Source: Euryarchaeota archaeon UBA88
GTDB taxonomy: Archaea > Thermoplasmatota > Poseidoniia > Poseidoniales > Poseidoniaceae
NCBI GenBank assembly: GCA_002499545.1
Contig: DAME01000034.1
Coordinates: 11,914-46,147 of the forward strand
Length of the DNA stretch: 34,234 bases
Direction: 5' to 3'
The translations under genes and the position numbers were made by a program. Within the stretch, counting starts at the first letter, position 1. Each line of letters opens with the position of its first letter. Below, piece after piece: positions 25,801-32,012 of the stretch. The notes beneath the pieces were generated by a model. It saw only the letters and a program-made list of their open reading frames with translations, searched no databases and was not told where the DNA came from.

Positions 25801-26484
25801 ACCCTTTCGCTCGAAGGAATGTACACTAACAAGTCCGAGAGTCAACGTATTTTCATCAAGATTTACGAAGGTGAAAGTCCGAATGAACGCTGGACTACCA
25901 TCAAGTGGATTGAAATTCAATTGCCTGCATGTCAGGGACTTGAAGCCGATGTTGATGCAGAAGCAGCAGGCGGAGAGTTTGTACTCGACGCTGATGGACA
26001 GTGCCAGTGGTCCGGCGTTTGGACCTTCGAAAACGGTGTGTGGACTGAACCTCAATCCAACACAGACGGTGACGGTGTTTCTGCGGGACTTGATACTACA
26101 ATGATCGGAATCGTAGCAGGTATTGTTCTCGTGATCGTTGTGCTCACACTCTTCCTCATGCGAAGAGGTGGTGATGATGAAGGAATCAAAGACTTTGCTT
26201 CAGCAGCAAGTGGATTTGGAGGGGTCATGGACCAAACCGAACAATACGTTCAGCAACTGATTGCTCAAGGATATCCTGAGGAAACTGCGAGAGCCTATGC
26301 CCAACAGTATGCAGCCCAAGCGGGCGCAGCAGCACCTGCAGCGGCACCAGCAGCCGCACCAGCGGCCGATAATGCAGTGTACCAGCAGTACTACCAGCAA
26401 TTCGTTTCCCAGGGCTATGATGAGCAAACTGCAGCGACCTACGCCCAGCAGTATGCGGCTCAATATGCGCAGCAACAGCAGTGA
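19819..26484 (+). CDS. Giant surface protein: FG-GAP repeats, CARDB/jelly-roll, GATase-like and PKD-like segments, TM helix, repeat tail
   Basis: Predicted about 2,221 aa. A signal peptide (MSNKNNLQTGRA..., cut near ASA) precedes an N-terminal propeller with five FG-GAP/VCBS-type Ca2+ loops such as GDFNCDGFNDLAV and GDFNGDGVDDIVI (19980-20970). Then come a CARDB-like segment (21270-21440), two jelly-roll modules resembling those of immune inhibitor A/MAM proteins (21470-22240 and 22630-23360), a glutamine-amidotransferase-like alpha/beta segment (23965-24300, starting VDVAILSD), a PKD-like region (25110-25560), a membrane helix (26101-26160) followed by RRGG, and a cytoplasmic tail with a duplicated motif. 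Likely adhesion or polymer binding on the cell surface. The long in-frame extension to a TTG at 19771 is rejected; ATG 19819 or 19825 begins the signal peptide. Confidence 0.87.
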   Translation: MLMSNKNNLQTGRALSIFLVMLMLLSTTLALATTASASIARSYTTNRDPLDIAIGDFNCDGFNDLAVATEGTHTITVLMNDGNGDFSERQDIWVSKNTSRNADWDEFSNVQFIETGDFNGDGVDDIVIFQRNNPFKTDDNGAPAGEPGNVTIIENDGCTSGSWSIGERFTHFWVWDLAVGDANQDGNDDIFVLDLLNDISTQRAVTYRGPITSNTQPVITNLGPANQNAYRSIEVGDWGESENSISGTCTDDDIWLLRSEGLDYATGQTTNPGNDDNITIIEYSCLTNTYPATYSYNPSTPQTATTIINMATVFSSDFDISDIDNNGEIDTLVLNDGNIENVTYVTSSAVGTWSSPTLAYFGPYISYSVTATDLNNDGEPDFVNPTVAYQLNSSDSAGGTSSSYYLNFPTTVQVTLSDGNGGHLTPLSYEAGRRPSMVEVGQLAGLSTSALDIVVGHTSYDFGSWVDNFGWEGQYDTITVVEMDSKDLAVTSLEINPVDKFYGIVGEGTRDINVTVTNTGMDVLNGQTATLDLELKIVDEANSTNNTVYQMDWDNPEDASGCGTGCSWEFEEYIDQATAWHEETNHSIGATSGNNDANVSANYQNPTDFMWAGYYDTNSTGDLWSGYAKNWDDAMVLKDVDLTGSDRAFMSVELFQHLGHGVLGSLDASGNYLAGDVWDDIAMIEIGSEETGWDILSCPQEAFISGACISGDSIWGGFDIDRQYKQNIGGVAEGIYYYGIVSSGTYYGWNNFTEEGVGSFDLSPWAGETIDLRFRFRTGFTGSISDDNESRWSGRDGYAVDNLTIWKQNTAFLPNSQVQQTAINLNNLGPGQEYTASITADLLNDTTYRISASLSGNNWDEQSQNDELVGYITPLNLYDPMVESLEYFNPGGLYAEGVFDIEVNTNNWGNTAVDFDIKATVFSATPSDIYCGTPSALCEETFEGGAAGYLYEESQNPQGAVYAEATCQDKIFNNAAYWFGHPCDTGSSGYGDAWANETLTIPGIDLTALSGDFVSLNFEYYADTFYGIDSDGITIVDVNDYAAMTIDILRDGASYSSVVMGQWNDYNEDGTCRNDDNGDNIVNASESIDFPEISYIGDDASTDGSTGNYNVFFNTNDLVSTASLDLTHLYVLNTSDASSTNWGYECISLAGSTVDINFEFQSDDDGRNGVNDGFKGVAFNNISLQEFTFIEDNSYTVSRTNVDAEQSAKNLVASHEFFAGVYKIEVETIFDNTTVGTPWFNDNEISISNNRETVIFNVESVDITLGKPNTLACLNDQNLECVMPIDSALTHDWTVKATNGVLAGDYIFNMDIFDMTSNSMAHTTTAGPAQTLESHQLIDVTFTPWNGWQDGHEYNISINAELSDGSSSGNVRYFHATFVDSVDVAILSDTSTRTTTIKEDLALLGMTYTQFEINDWDTYFLSGWFTHYDKIVLPWQTDIAAKDISNGGRGYYEKIGTTANKNTLEGFMFAGGTVQAHLGPQGSQVYGVGSGLQGRLPFGLDIKGDADSKLSFADTEFADPYHPFMEDVDIAAFQGFDADSTVARAWINTNSQSANNVPERCGGFSESKKSGTFQRVIRQAGSQADNRNTTLAVCSYQSGGLIVSTIDVATHSERADSTTLPLLGNMLSYQVTPYPAGFGILGDGLNLQINGVTPDNDPSTDGYKVRYMKSDAELTFSFVTDTTEVLSTDWILDGPTSWTGASMASGTDHVETTNPMMKFCKVDLSSATGCAQGEQWVVTLMLHDDAGHSRVISVTVETNDVFADEFRPTADAEIDLRDEYSEQVEYIGTNTISGKDWDVHRIILDEDGEVTIFFDASNSSDEDSLEGNGIERYEWKILFDAPYGDDDFDIEGHSFTQSAASDGSFAYTFRNETIDESGSSSTEIRIELVVFDGAEKFSEKHRMYFVVVPEGFGDQEPVVQLDTSLNASRVDSDTITISGSVLSGAEDGQNDVYIEAAFMEESFDASAIEKYNMKGDMTWAKVETGLGDSDTFELTLSLEGMYTNKSESQRIFIKIYEGESPNERWTTIKWIEIQLPACQGLEADVDAEAAGGEFVLDADGQCQWSGVWTFENGVWTEPQSNTDGDGVSAGLDTTMIGIVAGIVLVIVVLTLFLMRRGGDDEGIKDFASAASGFGGVMDQTEQYVQQLIAQGYPEETARAYAQQYAAQAGAAAPAAAPAAAPAADNAVYQQYYQQFVSQGYDEQTAATYAQQYAAQYAQQQQ
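26233..26481 (+). repeat. Duplicated 25-residue cytoplasmic tail motif around an Ala/Pro linker
   Basis: The tail codes YVQQLIAQGYPEETARAYAQQYAAQ-like and YYQQFVSQGYDEQTAATYAQQYAAQ-like units (about 70% identical residues), separated by an AAPAAAPAAAP linker. Each unit predicts helix, GY turn, helix. Confidence 0.75.
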
Positions 26485-26528
26485 ACCATTGCAACGTATG
26501 GCAGCACGCCACTGAGCGTGAGCAAGGT

Positions 26529-26546
26529 CTAGTTAGCACCTAGTTA
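26529..26546 (+). repeat. Direct repeat CTAGTTA, 11-base spacing
   Basis: CTAGTTA at 26529-26535 and 26540-26546, one helical turn apart, just before the lipoprotein gene. Spacing suits a same-face regulator site, but the repeat is short and could be chance. Confidence 0.35.
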
Positions 26547-26568
26547 AGGGCTATTACAGCGGAGAGTG

Positions 26569-27402
26569 ATGAAGATTATCAGATTCATCAATGAGCAACT
26601 GCTGCTGCTGTTCAGTCGTGATTTTATATCCAATACCCGTAGCCTAACTGTGGAACAAAGCAAGTATGCGCTGGTTGTGTTGTTGCTTTTGGGTTCGTGT
26701 CTTTCTGGGTGTCTATCAGAATCACCATCAAAAGCGAGCATTTCGCTGAACGTTTCCGCAGACTCGTACAACGGTACGCTGTTTGAATCATACGCAGATG
26801 GAGAGAAAATCTCATCCACGAACCTCACTGTTGAGTTCGATTTTTCTCTGACGAGTTCGTCGTCTCAGCTGGTCACCTTTGGACTGGATACGATGGACGG
26901 CCGAGAACCTGTTACGATCAATGCCATGAATGATTCTTTGATTCAAGTTGAATTTTTTAATCACGGAATCTATGATGTAACTGCATTTGCAATCGATGAA
27001 CAGAATGTTCAAAAAAATCAGACCATTTCCATTCACGTTGAACTCAGCATCGATTGGGTTGAATCAAATACATACGAACCTAAAGCACTGGCTTTCGACC
27101 CCATTCCATTGAATGGTGGCCCAAACCCGTCGATGATCGAAGTGAATTCGGTCGTGGAAAATCCTAGCCTTCTCGAAGAGTTTGAAACCGGTGCTCAATC
27201 AGTGCAAATCACGTGGAACATCGTCGACGAACAAAACGATGTGTGTCAGAAGAAAACGACTCAGATTCAAGACGGTGATTCAGGGGATTGGTATACAATT
27301 CATTTCAACACCTACCAAGCTCATCAACTAACGATTTCGTACGATGACGGTCAAGATTCCATCAACGTACATCACTCGCTCACCCTTCTGTATGAGGATT
27401 AA
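26569..27402 (+). CDS. Secreted lipoprotein, unknown function
   Basis: Predicted 277 aa from the ATG at 26569, which has GGAG 4 bases upstream. A hydrophobic segment ends in the lipobox LSGC, so the mature protein would be lipid-anchored outside the cell; the rest is predicted beta-rich, with PKD- or Ig-like spacing and NxS/T sites. From this ATG the lipobox is preceded by about 30 extra residues, long for a signal peptide; a GTG at 26650 would give a standard-length lipoprotein signal (VEQSKYALVV...). It overlaps the 3' end of crtI by 23 bases, tail to tail. No family recognised. Confidence 0.75.
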   Translation: MKIIRFINEQLLLLFSRDFISNTRSLTVEQSKYALVVLLLLGSCLSGCLSESPSKASISLNVSADSYNGTLFESYADGEKISSTNLTVEFDFSLTSSSSQLVTFGLDTMDGREPVTINAMNDSLIQVEFFNHGIYDVTAFAIDEQNVQKNQTISIHVELSIDWVESNTYEPKALAFDPIPLNGGPNPSMIEVNSVVENPSLLEEFETGAQSVQITWNIVDEQNDVCQKKTTQIQDGDSGDWYTIHFNTYQAHQLTISYDDGQDSINVHHSLTLLYED

Positions 27403-28900
27403 TGTCCGACATGACCAGTCTTACGGTTGCTTTTGCTGAATTAATTACGCCGGGAAGACCTGCACCGGGATGAGTCCCAGCACCAACGAAATACAGTCCC
27501 GGAATTTTACCGTCTTTGTTGTGTGGTCGAAAGTAAGCGCTCTGAGTAAGTTTAGGCGCAACTGAAAAGGCAGAGCCTTGGAATGCTGCTAATTCACTTT
27601 GAAACATTTTAGGGGTAAAGTGTCTTCTTGTTACGATGTGCTTGCTCAAGTCGGGAAGTTCTACTTCCAAAGCCTTGATGATTTTGTCAGCATAGTCTTC
27701 CGAGATTGTCTCCCAATCAACATCTGCTCTGCCTAGGTGAGGTACTGGAGCAAGTACGTATCCTGCACTGCAACCCTTTGGTGCGAGTTGAGGGTCGGTC
27801 ACGGTCGGCACGTGAAGGTAAAGACTGAAGTCTTCAGGGAGGTTTTTACCCTTGAAAATCTCATTCAGCAGTTCTTTGTAACGGGGGCCAAATAGAATCG
27901 TGTGATGTGCTACATCCTTGTATTCGATATCAGTCCCGAAATGAAGGACGAAAAGCGACATGGACCAATCCATTTTTTCTAATTTTGCAGTCCGCTTACG
28001 AGCCACTGGATGATCGGCGTAAATGTGCTGGTAAGTATGATGAATGTCGGCATTTGAAACGACGACATCGTAGGTCTGCTTTACCCCATTATGGTCGGTT
28101 ATAATATGTTGATTTCCAGATGAGTTACTCGTCAGTTTGGCTTGTTTTACCGGGGTGTTTAGACGAATCTCACCACCGAGTTCTTCAAACAATTGAACCA
28201 AGGCTTGTACCAAGGCGTGCGTGCCACCACGTGGGAAGTACACTCCCCACTGCCGCTCTAGGAAGTGAATCAATGTGTAAATTGATGAGGTCTGAAACGG
28301 ATTACCCCCTACCAGAAGAGAATGAAAACTCATTGCTTGGCGTAGATGCTCGTCTTTGACATACTTGGCTACGGTCTTGTAGACTGAGCGCTCGGCGCGT
28401 AATTTCATCAAATCAGGCGTGACTTTTAGCATATCAGAAAATCGCAGAAACGGACGGTCAACCAAATCGGTATAACCTATGTCAAATACCTTTTTTGAGT
28501 ACGCAAAGAATCGCTGATATCCTTCGGCATCTGCTTCGCTACGCTGTCGGATTTGTTCGAGCATCTTTCCTTCATCGCGCACGTAATCAAACCGGTCACC
28601 ATCACTCCAAATCAGCCGATACATCGGGCCTACTTCCAACAATTCAACGTAATCCTCGAGTTTTTTATCGGTTAATTCAAACAGTTCCTCGAGGGTATGA
28701 GGTGCAGTGATTACTGTCGGCCCTGCATCGAAGGTGTAACCGTCATCGTGGTAGACGTAAGCACGCCCTCCCGGCTTATCCCTCGCTTCATACAGAACGG
28801 TGTCTACACCGGCACTTTGCAGTCGAATAGCAGCTGCTAAACCACCAAATCCGCTACCGATAACCGCAGCCGTTTTGTTTTCACTCTTTTTAGCCGCCAT
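27380..28900 (-). CDS. crtI: Phytoene desaturase (CrtI type)
   Basis: Predicted 506-aa FAD-dependent desaturase that converts phytoene to lycopene. The N-terminal Rossmann motif GSGFGGLAAAIRL is followed by the second FAD contact (YEARDKPGGRA), and the C-terminal CrtI signature YFVGAGTHPGAGLPGV is intact. Length matches bacterial CrtI. It is divergent from crtB-crtY-blh, sharing a 158-base intergenic region, and overlaps the preceding lipoprotein gene tail to tail. A TATA-like box centred 27-28 bases before the ATG implies a leaderless mRNA. TTA Leu codons and AT-rich codons are commoner here than in kor or acn genes, as in its carotenoid neighbours. Confidence 0.93.
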   Translation of the reverse strand: MAAKKSENKTAAVIGSGFGGLAAAIRLQSAGVDTVLYEARDKPGGRAYVYHDDGYTFDAGPTVITAPHTLEELFELTDKKLEDYVELLEVGPMYRLIWSDGDRFDYVRDEGKMLEQIRQRSEADAEGYQRFFAYSKKVFDIGYTDLVDRPFLRFSDMLKVTPDLMKLRAERSVYKTVAKYVKDEHLRQAMSFHSLLVGGNPFQTSSIYTLIHFLERQWGVYFPRGGTHALVQALVQLFEELGGEIRLNTPVKQAKLTSNSSGNQHIITDHNGVKQTYDVVVSNADIHHTYQHIYADHPVARKRTAKLEKMDWSMSLFVLHFGTDIEYKDVAHHTILFGPRYKELLNEIFKGKNLPEDFSLYLHVPTVTDPQLAPKGCSAGYVLAPVPHLGRADVDWETISEDYADKIIKALEVELPDLSKHIVTRRHFTPKMFQSELAAFQGSAFSVAPKLTQSAYFRPHNKDGKIPGLYFVGAGTHPGAGLPGVINSAKATVRLVMSDINPHTEG

Positions 28901-28922
28901 ATTTGTACGGCTGAGACGAAGG

Positions 28923-28932
28923 TAAATAAAAA
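28923..28932 (-). promoter_or_regulatory. TATA-like box of crtI
   Basis: TTTTTATTTA on the minus strand, centred 27-28 bases before the crtI ATG. Archaeal transcription starts about 25 bases after the box, so the mRNA would begin at or next to the start codon. Confidence 0.5.
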
Positions 28933-28986
28933 TCCGTTTTCCAAACTTTACCTACAAATAGGGGTTTTGAGAGTTCGACTAAACAG

Positions 28987-28997
28987 TTATTTAAAAA
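28987..28997 (+). promoter_or_regulatory. TATA-like box of crtB-crtY-blh
   Basis: TTATTTAAAAA; transcription would start near 29017. This places the in-frame ATG at 29005 upstream of the mRNA start and supports ATG 29059 for CrtB. Confidence 0.5.
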
Positions 28998-29058
28998 CGC
29001 GCAAATGGGTGGGTACCAATTAGAGGCCGCAGTAAACATCGGTTTTGAGTTGAACATA

Positions 29059-29976
29059 ATGTCAAATGAGAGCCTTACCCCCGATGAATCACTTGCTGTA
29101 AATGGCGAGAGTTTCCATTGGGCTAAGCGTTTCTTGGGTAAGAAGATGGGTTCCGAGGCTGCAAAGTTGTACGCCTTTTGCCGCTTATTAGACGACATGG
29201 CCGACGGTGATATTGAAAATGGACCGGCCAGACTCGTGAACATCAGATCCGCATTGATTGAAGGCACCACTGACGCTGACCCAGCTCTGGAATCATTCAG
29301 TCCGTTGATGGAGAATAAACAGTTTCCCTTACCGGTACTGATTGCATTAATCGACGGGCTACTTGATGACCAGCGAGAACAAGTAATCTTTACTGATGAA
29401 GCAGAATTATTGCGATACGCCTACAGAGTTGCTGGAACTGTTGGACTGCTCATGTGCCATGTTCTTGACTGCCATGATTCTGATGCCAAAGCCCATGCGA
29501 TCGACTTGGGTATTGCAATGCAGTTGACAAACATCGCAAGAGATGTGCTTGAAGATGCTCACATGGGGCGAAGATACTTGCCTGCCACTTGGACTGGTGA
29601 TATCAGTCCACAGCAAATTGTGGACGCAGCCAGTAACCCATCAAGTCAACACGGCCAAATCATCACGCAGTCAGTTGAGCGTTTACTTGCATTGGCTGAG
29701 CAGTTTTATGCTAGTGGTTCCAAAGGTTTCCCGCAATTGCACTGGCGAGCTCACATGTCGATTGCTATTGCATCCAAAGTCTACCGGCAAATCGGGGTAC
29801 AACTAGCCAGTAAAGGCTACGTATGGGACGAAGGAAGGCAAGTCACCTCACGCTCGAGGAAATTACGTTGCACACTCAAAGCCATTGCCGGGTTATCCAA
29901 ACGCATAGTTGGGAAGAAACACGAACACAATTCAAACCTCCATAATTCCCTGGGGGGGCTACCCTATGTCTCATGA
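29059..29976 (+). CDS. crtB: Phytoene synthase
   Basis: Predicted 305-aa head-to-head prenyl synthase that condenses two geranylgeranyl diphosphates into phytoene. Both Asp-rich motifs that bind the diphosphate-Mg2+ are present: FCRLLDDMAD (Asp45, Asp49) and NIARDVLEDA (Asp162, Asp166), the latter followed by GRRYLP. The ATG at 29059 is chosen over 29005 because the TATA-like box at 28987 would start the transcript downstream of 29005. It is the first gene of the crtB-crtY-blh operon, and its stop lies 11 bases inside crtY. Confidence 0.93.
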   Translation: MSNESLTPDESLAVNGESFHWAKRFLGKKMGSEAAKLYAFCRLLDDMADGDIENGPARLVNIRSALIEGTTDADPALESFSPLMENKQFPLPVLIALIDGLLDDQREQVIFTDEAELLRYAYRVAGTVGLLMCHVLDCHDSDAKAHAIDLGIAMQLTNIARDVLEDAHMGRRYLPATWTGDISPQQIVDAASNPSSQHGQIITQSVERLLALAEQFYASGSKGFPQLHWRAHMSIAIASKVYRQIGVQLASKGYVWDEGRQVTSRSRKLRCTLKAIAGLSKRIVGKKHEHNSNLHNSLGGLPYVS

Positions 29977-31063
29977 CATCGGAATACTTGGTGATGGATG
30001 TGCTGCACTATCTCTAGCCGCAAAGGCTGAGCAACTTCCCGGCCATACCATCACGTTAATCCGTCCAAACGGTGCACCAAAGCCTAAAGATCACGTGTGG
30101 GGTTTTTGGAGTGATGATGTTCTTGCAGATGCGGCACAATTAGCCAAAGGCACTTGGCACAAATGGGCCGTTCTCACACCAAAGAGAAGCGTCACAATGT
30201 CCTCAACATCAATGCCGTATAATGCGATGAAACGAAGTGACTGGACTGCCCACTGTCAAAGCTTGGCTCAATCATCTGGCGTGAAGTTCATTGACCAAGA
30301 TGATGGGCAGTTGGAGCAACATTCAACATTATTTGACACAAGACCACCAGTTGCCCCTGATGATTGCATCCTCCAACATTTCCATGGTTTAGAAATCAAA
30401 ACCACAACTCCTGTTTTTGAAGCGGAAACGGCGATATTGATGGACTTTAGAGTCGACCAATCGAAGGGCATGCATTTCATCTATTTACTTCCATATTCAA
30501 GTACTGAAGCCCTCATTGAATCGACTATATTCTCAACCAAATTAGCCGATGAGCAGTTTTACCTCTCTGCTATTGACAATTATTTAGCAGAACATTACCA
30601 CGTTGAGCAGTATGAAATAACCCATCGTGAGAAAGGCGTCATTCCACTTGGAAAATTAGCCCCGCATGATGACAATATACCCGGCTTTGGAGCGAATGGT
30701 GGTGCGACTAGGCCGGCGAGTGGCTATGCTTTTTTGTTCATTCAGCGACAAATTTCATCAGCGATTGAGCGAGTTAATGCGGGTCAAGAACTTACGTTCT
30801 TGAATCCGCATAAGCGGCTAGACTTGTGGATGGACTCGGTATTGCTAACCGTTCTACGACATTGGCCAGAACACGGACCAAACCTGTTCTCAAACATGGC
30901 TAGAGCGCTCACTGGCGATCAATTCGTTCAATTTTTGAGTGGTGATGCTGGTTGGTGGATTCGCTTGAAAGTCATTTTTTCAATGCCAAAAATTCCGTTT
31001 ATCAAAGCCCTAACTAAACGCGCTTTTACCCGCACGAGAGTGAGTACTGCGGTGGTGGGATAG
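29966..31063 (+). CDS. crtY: Lycopene beta-cyclase (CrtY type)
   Basis: Predicted 365-aa flavoprotein that cyclises lycopene to beta-carotene. Signatures: N-terminal dinucleotide motif GILGDGCAALSLA, HVWGFW, the MDFRVDQ... FIYLLPYS block, EKGVIPLG, and GGATRPASGYAF with IQ. The MDFR and RPASGYAF forms resemble bacterial (Bacteroidetes-like) CrtY, rather than the heterodimeric or CarR-type cyclases usual in haloarchaea and Sulfolobus. The ATG at 29966 overlaps crtB by 11 bases and has a G7 run 7 bases upstream as a Shine-Dalgarno. It ends in TAGTG, sharing one base with blh. Confidence 0.9.
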   Translation: MSHDIGILGDGCAALSLAAKAEQLPGHTITLIRPNGAPKPKDHVWGFWSDDVLADAAQLAKGTWHKWAVLTPKRSVTMSSTSMPYNAMKRSDWTAHCQSLAQSSGVKFIDQDDGQLEQHSTLFDTRPPVAPDDCILQHFHGLEIKTTTPVFEAETAILMDFRVDQSKGMHFIYLLPYSSTEALIESTIFSTKLADEQFYLSAIDNYLAEHYHVEQYEITHREKGVIPLGKLAPHDDNIPGFGANGGATRPASGYAFLFIQRQISSAIERVNAGQELTFLNPHKRLDLWMDSVLLTVLRHWPEHGPNLFSNMARALTGDQFVQFLSGDAGWWIRLKVIFSMPKIPFIKALTKRAFTRTRVSTAVVG

Positions 31064-31902
31064 TGGACCTAATTGCTGGATTGATTGACCTAGGTGTGTG
31101 GAATTTAATCGGCTTAGCCGGTATTGTGTTTATTGGTTTACCACATGGTGCGCTGGATGGTGCTGTTGCAATGCACTTGGGTCTGGTCAATAAATTCTCG
31201 ACCATGGCAAGATTTGTCATTGTCTATGTTGGATTAGCAGGACTGGTTGTCGGTGCTTGGATTATTGCCCCGTCACTGAGTTTAATCGTTTTTCTAACCA
31301 TTAGTATGTTGCATTTTGGTGCTGGTGATGCAAAACACGGCAAAGGAATACTACGGTTTGCTGAAACTCTAGCCCACGGGGGTCTGGCAATAGTTGGTAT
31401 CAGTCAATTTCACCGAAGCGAAGTTGATGAGATTTTCTACTATTTAATTAACCAAGATACTGCAGTGGTTTGGCTGGCCATCAACGTGCTGACTGTAGCG
31501 GTAATAGTCGCTATTTTGGCTTGCGTAAGTCAAGCAGTGAGCGATGTTCGATGGTCTGCTACATCCTTCGAATTGCTGGTATTAGGTATCGTCTATTCAC
31601 TGGTTCCTCCATTACTCGGATTTGCGATATACTTCTGTCTCGTTCACTCCGCACGACACTTCAAGCGAATAGTGTCGACAATCAAAGCCACTGTTGATGT
31701 GTCGAATATCAAAACTCAAGCAATATTGTTTACCACAGCGAGTTGGATTGCTGCAGGAATAGCATTCTGGATGCTTGCTGATTTTACTGACCCTGGCCCA
31801 ACGGTCATGCGCGTCACTTTCATCGGACTCGCTGCTCTTACAGTACCGCACATGGTATTGATTGATGGCATCATGAAATCAAAAGAAGTCTCTGCGGTCT
31901 AA
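31063..31902 (+). CDS. blh: Beta-carotene 15,15'-dioxygenase (Blh/Brp family)
   Basis: Predicted 279-aa multi-helix membrane enzyme that cleaves beta-carotene into two retinal molecules, the rhodopsin chromophore. Family motifs with the iron-binding His are in place: GLPHGALDG (His28), LHFGAGDAKHG, LVHSARHFKR and VPHMVLID near the C-terminus. It begins with GTG at 31063, whose G is the last base of the crtY stop (TAGTG), so translation is tightly coupled. A rhodopsin gene is expected elsewhere in the genome; none is in this window. Confidence 0.9.
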   Translation: MDLIAGLIDLGVWNLIGLAGIVFIGLPHGALDGAVAMHLGLVNKFSTMARFVIVYVGLAGLVVGAWIIAPSLSLIVFLTISMLHFGAGDAKHGKGILRFAETLAHGGLAIVGISQFHRSEVDEIFYYLINQDTAVVWLAINVLTVAVIVAILACVSQAVSDVRWSATSFELLVLGIVYSLVPPLLGFAIYFCLVHSARHFKRIVSTIKATVDVSNIKTQAILFTTASWIAAGIAFWMLADFTDPGPTVMRVTFIGLAALTVPHMVLIDGIMKSKEVSAV

Positions 31903-31911
31903 CTACGTTCA

Positions 31912-31927
31912 CCGCATCGAGGTGCGG
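31912..31927 (+). terminator. Possible terminator hairpin after blh
   Basis: CCGCAT-CGAG-GTGCGG (6-base stem with one T.G pair) 10 bases after the blh stop, followed by a pyrimidine-rich stretch with several T residues. It lies in the 110-base gap between convergent genes. Archaeal termination relies more on T-runs than on hairpins, so support is modest. Confidence 0.35.
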
Positions 31928-32012
31928 GATTGATTTCTCTCTCGCTTCAGGTTATTCATATTGAACCGTACCGCAATGATGCATACGTCGCGAAGGGGTT
32001 GCAAACCACGGA

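Noticed and set aside
25453..26055. Minus-strand frame of about 200 residues inside the giant gene
   Set aside because: Same reason; a by-product of high GC3 of the opposite strand.
27380..31902. Rhodopsin or GGPP synthase in the carotenoid cluster
   Set aside because: I looked for a seven-helix DxxxK retinal site and for DDxxD prenyl synthase motifs; neither is in any frame of this window.
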